A program made the position numbers and the translations under genes. A DNA stretch of 12,017 nucleotides from an uncultured Acetobacteraceae bacterium (GTDB taxonomy: Bacteria; Pseudomonadota; Alphaproteobacteria; Acetobacterales; Acetobacteraceae): assembly GCA_937874445.1 (NCBI GenBank), contig CALNAL010000337.1, positions 1 through 12,017 of the forward strand, in the 5' to 3' direction. A model generated the notes under the pieces. That model was given only the letters and a program-made list of their open reading frames with translations, searched no databases and was not told the origin of the DNA. Position 1 is the stretch's first letter, and every line of letters starts with the position of its first letter. Positions 6,917 to 12,017 of this stretch are shown here, one piece after another.

Positions 6917-7594
6917 ATGTGCGGGCGCTATGCCAACGCCACCCCGGCGGCGGATCTCGTGCGCCTGTTCGGGACGGTGCCCCCGACGCCGCAGCTCCAG
7001 CCGAGCTGGAATATCGCGCCGAGTCAGGAGGCCGCGGTCGTTCGGTGCCATCCTCAAACCGGGGAACGGCACCTCGATCTGCTGTTCTGGGGGCTGCTGC
7101 CGGCCTGGGCGCGGGGAACCCCGGCCGCCCCGCGACCGATCAACGCCCGCGCGGAGAGAATCGCCACCGCCCCGATGTTCCGGGATGCCTACCGCGCGCG
7201 CCGCTGCATCGTGCCTGCGAGCGCGTTCTACGAATGGCGCAGGGCGAGCGGCGGCAAGCAGCCCTTCGCCTTCGCGCGCGAGGGGAACGGGCCGATCGCC
7301 TTTGCCGGCCTGTGGGAGGGATTCCGCCGGCCCGACGGGGAAATCGTGCGCAGCTTCGCGATCATCACGACGGCCGCCAACGCGGTCATGGCGCCGATCC
7401 ACGAGCGCATGCCGGTGATCCTGGAACCGGAGGACTGGCCGCTCTGGCTGGGGGAGATCAAGGGCGATCCGGCATGCCTGCTGCATCCCGCCGCCGAGGG
7501 CGTGCTCCGCTGCTGGCCTGTCAGCACGCGGGTCAACAGCCCTGCCAACAACGATGCCCGGTTGCTCCTGCCGCTCGCGGCCCCTCCCGCGTGA
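6917..7594 (+). CDS. SRAP domain protein (YedK/HMCES family), abasic-site DNA-protein crosslinker
   Basis: This is a 225-aa protein of the SOS response-associated peptidase family. YedK/HMCES proteins bind abasic sites in single-stranded DNA and form a stable thiazolidine crosslink through the N-terminal cysteine, shielding the lesion during replication. The sequence shows MCGRY at the N-terminus (Cys2 exposed after Met removal), Asn76 in INARAE, Glu106 in YEW and His162 in HERMP. These correspond to the residues known in E. coli YedK (Cys2, Asn75, Glu105, His160). The PSWNIAPSQ block and the closing VNSPANNDARLL are also typical. The length matches the family. It is a single gene: a terminator-like hairpin lies well upstream and tRNA-Lys converges from the right. 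A LexA-type box upstream suggests DNA-damage induction. All active-site residues are intact. Confidence 0.95.
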   Translation: MCGRYANATPAADLVRLFGTVPPTPQLQPSWNIAPSQEAAVVRCHPQTGERHLDLLFWGLLPAWARGTPAAPRPINARAERIATAPMFRDAYRARRCIVPASAFYEWRRASGGKQPFAFAREGNGPIAFAGLWEGFRRPDGEIVRSFAIITTAANAVMAPIHERMPVILEPEDWPLWLGEIKGDPACLLHPAAEGVLRCWPVSTRVNSPANNDARLLLPLAAPPA

Positions 7595-7654
7595 ACGCCC
7601 GGGGGGGCATCGCGACCAGACCTGGACCAGACAGGGAACAGGAATTCCGTGGGG

Positions 7655-7730
7655 TGGTGAGCCCGGAGGGACTTGAACCCTCGACCCCAAGATTAAAAGT
7701 CTCGTGCTCTACCGGCTGAGCTACGGGCTC
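7655..7730 (-). tRNA. tRNA-Lys (anticodon UUU)
   Basis: The - strand folds into a full cloverleaf of 76 nt including an encoded CCA (7655-7657). The acceptor stem GAGCCCG/CGGGCTC has 7 of 7 pairs, the D-arm is GCTC/GAGC, and the anticodon stem is CGAGA/TCTTG (one G-U) around loop CTTTTAA. The T-arm is GAGGG-TTCAAGT-CCCTC. The anticodon TTT lies at + strand 7695-7697 (AAA) and reads lysine codons. The discriminator base is A. It is transcribed in the same direction as gyrA-coaD-cyclophilin and begins 48 bases past the cyclophilin stop. Confidence 0.97.
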
Positions 7731-7734
7731 GTCT

Positions 7735-7761
7735 GCCGCGCCATCAACCTGATGGCGCGGC
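7735..7761 (-). terminator. Perfect 12-bp hairpin between the cyclophilin gene and tRNA-Lys
   Basis: GCCGCGCCATCA (7735-7746) and TGATGGCGCGGC (7750-7761) are exact inverted repeats with a 3-nt loop. On the - strand it follows the cyclophilin stop by 17 bases and ends 4 bases before the mature tRNA 5' end. There is no U-tract, because the tRNA follows at once. It can serve as a 3'-end structure for the gyrA-coaD-cyclophilin message. Whether it stops transcription or only marks a processing point before the tRNA is open. Confidence 0.65.
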
Positions 7762-7778
7762 CGAGGTCAAGTCGTTGG

Positions 7779-8336
<558 letters not shown>

Positions 8337-8338
8337 TC

Positions 8339-8874
8339 TCAAGCTCCACTCGTCTTTTCATCGGCGTCCCGGACCTGGCGCAGGCGCGCCAGGGTCCGCT
8401 GCAGCGTCAGCGGCGGGACGAACGAGGAAATGTCGCCGCCATACTGCGCTATATCCTTCACGAAGCGCGACTGGATGAACTGGTGGCGCTCGCTCGCCAT
8501 CAGGAACACCGTCTCGATACCCGAATCGATCCGGTAGTTCATCCCCGCCATCGCGAACTCGTAGTCGAAGTCGGTCACCGCCCGCAGGCCGCGCACGATC
8601 ACCCGGGCGCCGATCTCGCGGGCGAAGTGCATCAGCAGCCCGCGGAAGGGTCTCACGTCGATGGTGGTGCCGGTGCGCCGGGCCAGGTCGCCGACCTCGG
8701 CCTCCACCAGCTCGACACGCTCCTCCAGCGGGAACAGCGGCCCCTTGGAGCCGTTGGTCGCCACCCCCACCACGAGCCGGTCCACCAGCCGGGCCGCCCG
8801 CAGGATGATGTCGAGGTGGCCGTTGGTCACCGGGTCGAAGGTGCCGGGATAGAGGCCGACCAGCGGTTTCTCGG

Positions 8875-8878
<4 letters not shown>
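8339..8878 (-). CDS. coaD: Phosphopantetheine adenylyltransferase
   Basis: CoaD transfers AMP from ATP to 4'-phosphopantetheine to give dephospho-CoA, the penultimate and regulated step of coenzyme A synthesis, in the cytoplasm. The 179-aa protein begins with the nucleotidyltransferase motif YPGTFDPVTNGH (residues 10-21; Thr13 and His21 match the catalytic Thr/His of the family). Further family blocks are RGLRAVTDFDYEFAMAGMN, then ETVFLMAS, then SRFVKDIAQYGGD. The length is slightly above the usual 160-170. The frame remains open far upstream inside gyrA, but the start at 8878 is fixed by a perfect GGAGG 7 nt upstream and by the family N-terminus. Its ATG overlaps the gyrA TGA (ATGA). Linkage to gyrA is common in Alphaproteobacteria. 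Confidence 0.97.
8344..8347 (-). promoter_or_regulatory. Ribosome binding site for the cyclophilin gene, inside the end of coaD
   Basis: On the - strand, GGAG is followed 7 nt later by ATG (8336). It lies within the last coaD codons, which suggests translational coupling, and it favours ATG 8336 over TTG 8342. Confidence 0.65.
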
Positions 8879-11694
<2,816 letters not shown>

Positions 11695-11997
11695 GTCATT
11701 CGTCTCTGCGGTGCGGCGACCGGCCGGAGGACCGGGGCCTTGGGGAAAGCGTCATCGGCTGCCAGGGAAGCGCAAGACAGGGGAAGCGACCGACTCCGTG
11801 CCCGACTCCACACCACGTCTCCGCCGATCTGTCTCTCTAGCACGCCTGCGCCGCGAGGGGGAGGCCACCACGCGCCCGTCCCCCGGGGGGCTTCTGGCGG
11901 GGCCGCGTCAGGTGCATGAAGGGGGAGGAAACCGGAGACCGAAGCGATCCGGCTTCACCGCGCGCCCCCCCGAAGTCCCCCAGCGGAGTTTCCCGTC
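11695..11997. other. gyrA upstream region, divergent intergenic spacer
   Basis: About 300 bases of GC-rich DNA without a supportable gene. It should hold the gyrA promoter (- strand) and the promoter of whatever starts at 11998 (+ strand). I see no convincing -35/-10 pairs on either strand. A TAGAGA-like hexamer occurs on the - strand near 11835-11840 but has no matching -35. Just ahead of the gyrA TTG, the - strand carries a two-codon frame ATG-ACT-TGA (11699 to 11691) whose stop overlaps the TTG start. No LexA-type repeat, tRNA or clear hairpin is seen. Confidence 0.5.
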
Positions 11998-12017
11998 ATG
12001 GCCGAATCGTCTCCCGT
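11998..12017 (+). CDS. Possible start of a divergent gene (first ~6 codons only)
   Basis: An ATG at 11998 is preceded by GGAG at 11985-11988 with 9 nt spacing, and the frame stays open to the window edge (Met-Ala-Glu-Ser-Ser-Pro). The spacing and the position after a 300-base gene-free spacer make it a plausible gene start. Nothing about the product can be said. In many alphaproteobacteria ssb lies near gyrA, but these residues do not show that. Confidence 0.4.

Noticed and set aside
7615..7632. Short direct repeat ACCAGAC (7615-7621 and 7626-7632) beside tRNA-Lys, considered as an attachment-site trace
   Set aside because: The repeat is only 7 bp, does not match the tRNA 3' end, and no integrase or mobile-element gene is present.
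6919..7719. + strand frame overlapping the SRAP gene and ending in SPEGLEPSTPRLKVSCSTG
   Set aside because: That ending is the well-known artefact of translating the antisense of a tRNA. The rest is an out-of-frame shadow of the SRAP gene.

Overview
The window is GC-rich chromosomal DNA, and several features point to an alphaproteobacterium, possibly Rhodospirillales or a relative. These are the gyrA-coaD-cyclophilin gene order, the character of the GyrA and cyclophilin sequences, and a GTTC-N7-GTTC element of the alphaproteobacterial LexA type. The genus cannot be named from the sequence alone.

Left half (1-6432, + strand): the 3' part of a hydantoinase B/oxoprolinase subunit is followed by a complete five-gene oligo/dipeptide-type ABC importer in the order ATPase (DppD-like), ATPase (DppF-like), permease (DppB-like), permease (DppC-like), periplasmic binding protein. 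The two ATPase genes and the first permease gene are joined by 4-bp start/stop overlaps, and a large GNRA-capped hairpin closes the unit. The likely job is import of a small amide, peptide or cyclic amide that the hydantoinase/oxoprolinase then opens. The substrate is inferred from the neighbourhood only.

Middle (6433-7594, + strand): a decayed fragment of a NitT/TauT/SsuB-type ABC ATPase is followed by an AT-rich patch with a perfect alphaproteobacterial LexA-type direct repeat. Next comes an SRAP (YedK/HMCES-type) abasic-site shielding protein gene with a strong ribosome binding site. This looks like a small SOS-regulated DNA-damage gene.

Right half (7655-11694, - strand): a housekeeping unit transcribed leftward holds gyrA (TTG start), coaD and a cyclophilin-type peptidyl-prolyl isomerase. 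gyrA and coaD share an ATGA overlap. A perfect 12-bp hairpin and tRNA-Lys(UUU) follow. The last 300 bases before the right edge are the gyrA upstream region, and the first codons of a possible divergent + strand gene begin at 11998.

Nothing here is a clearly new multi-gene system. The items most worth a second look are the LexA-type box in front of the SRAP gene, the ABC-ATPase remnant, the two-codon ATG-ACT-TGA frame overlapping the gyrA TTG start, and the hairpin abutting the tRNA.
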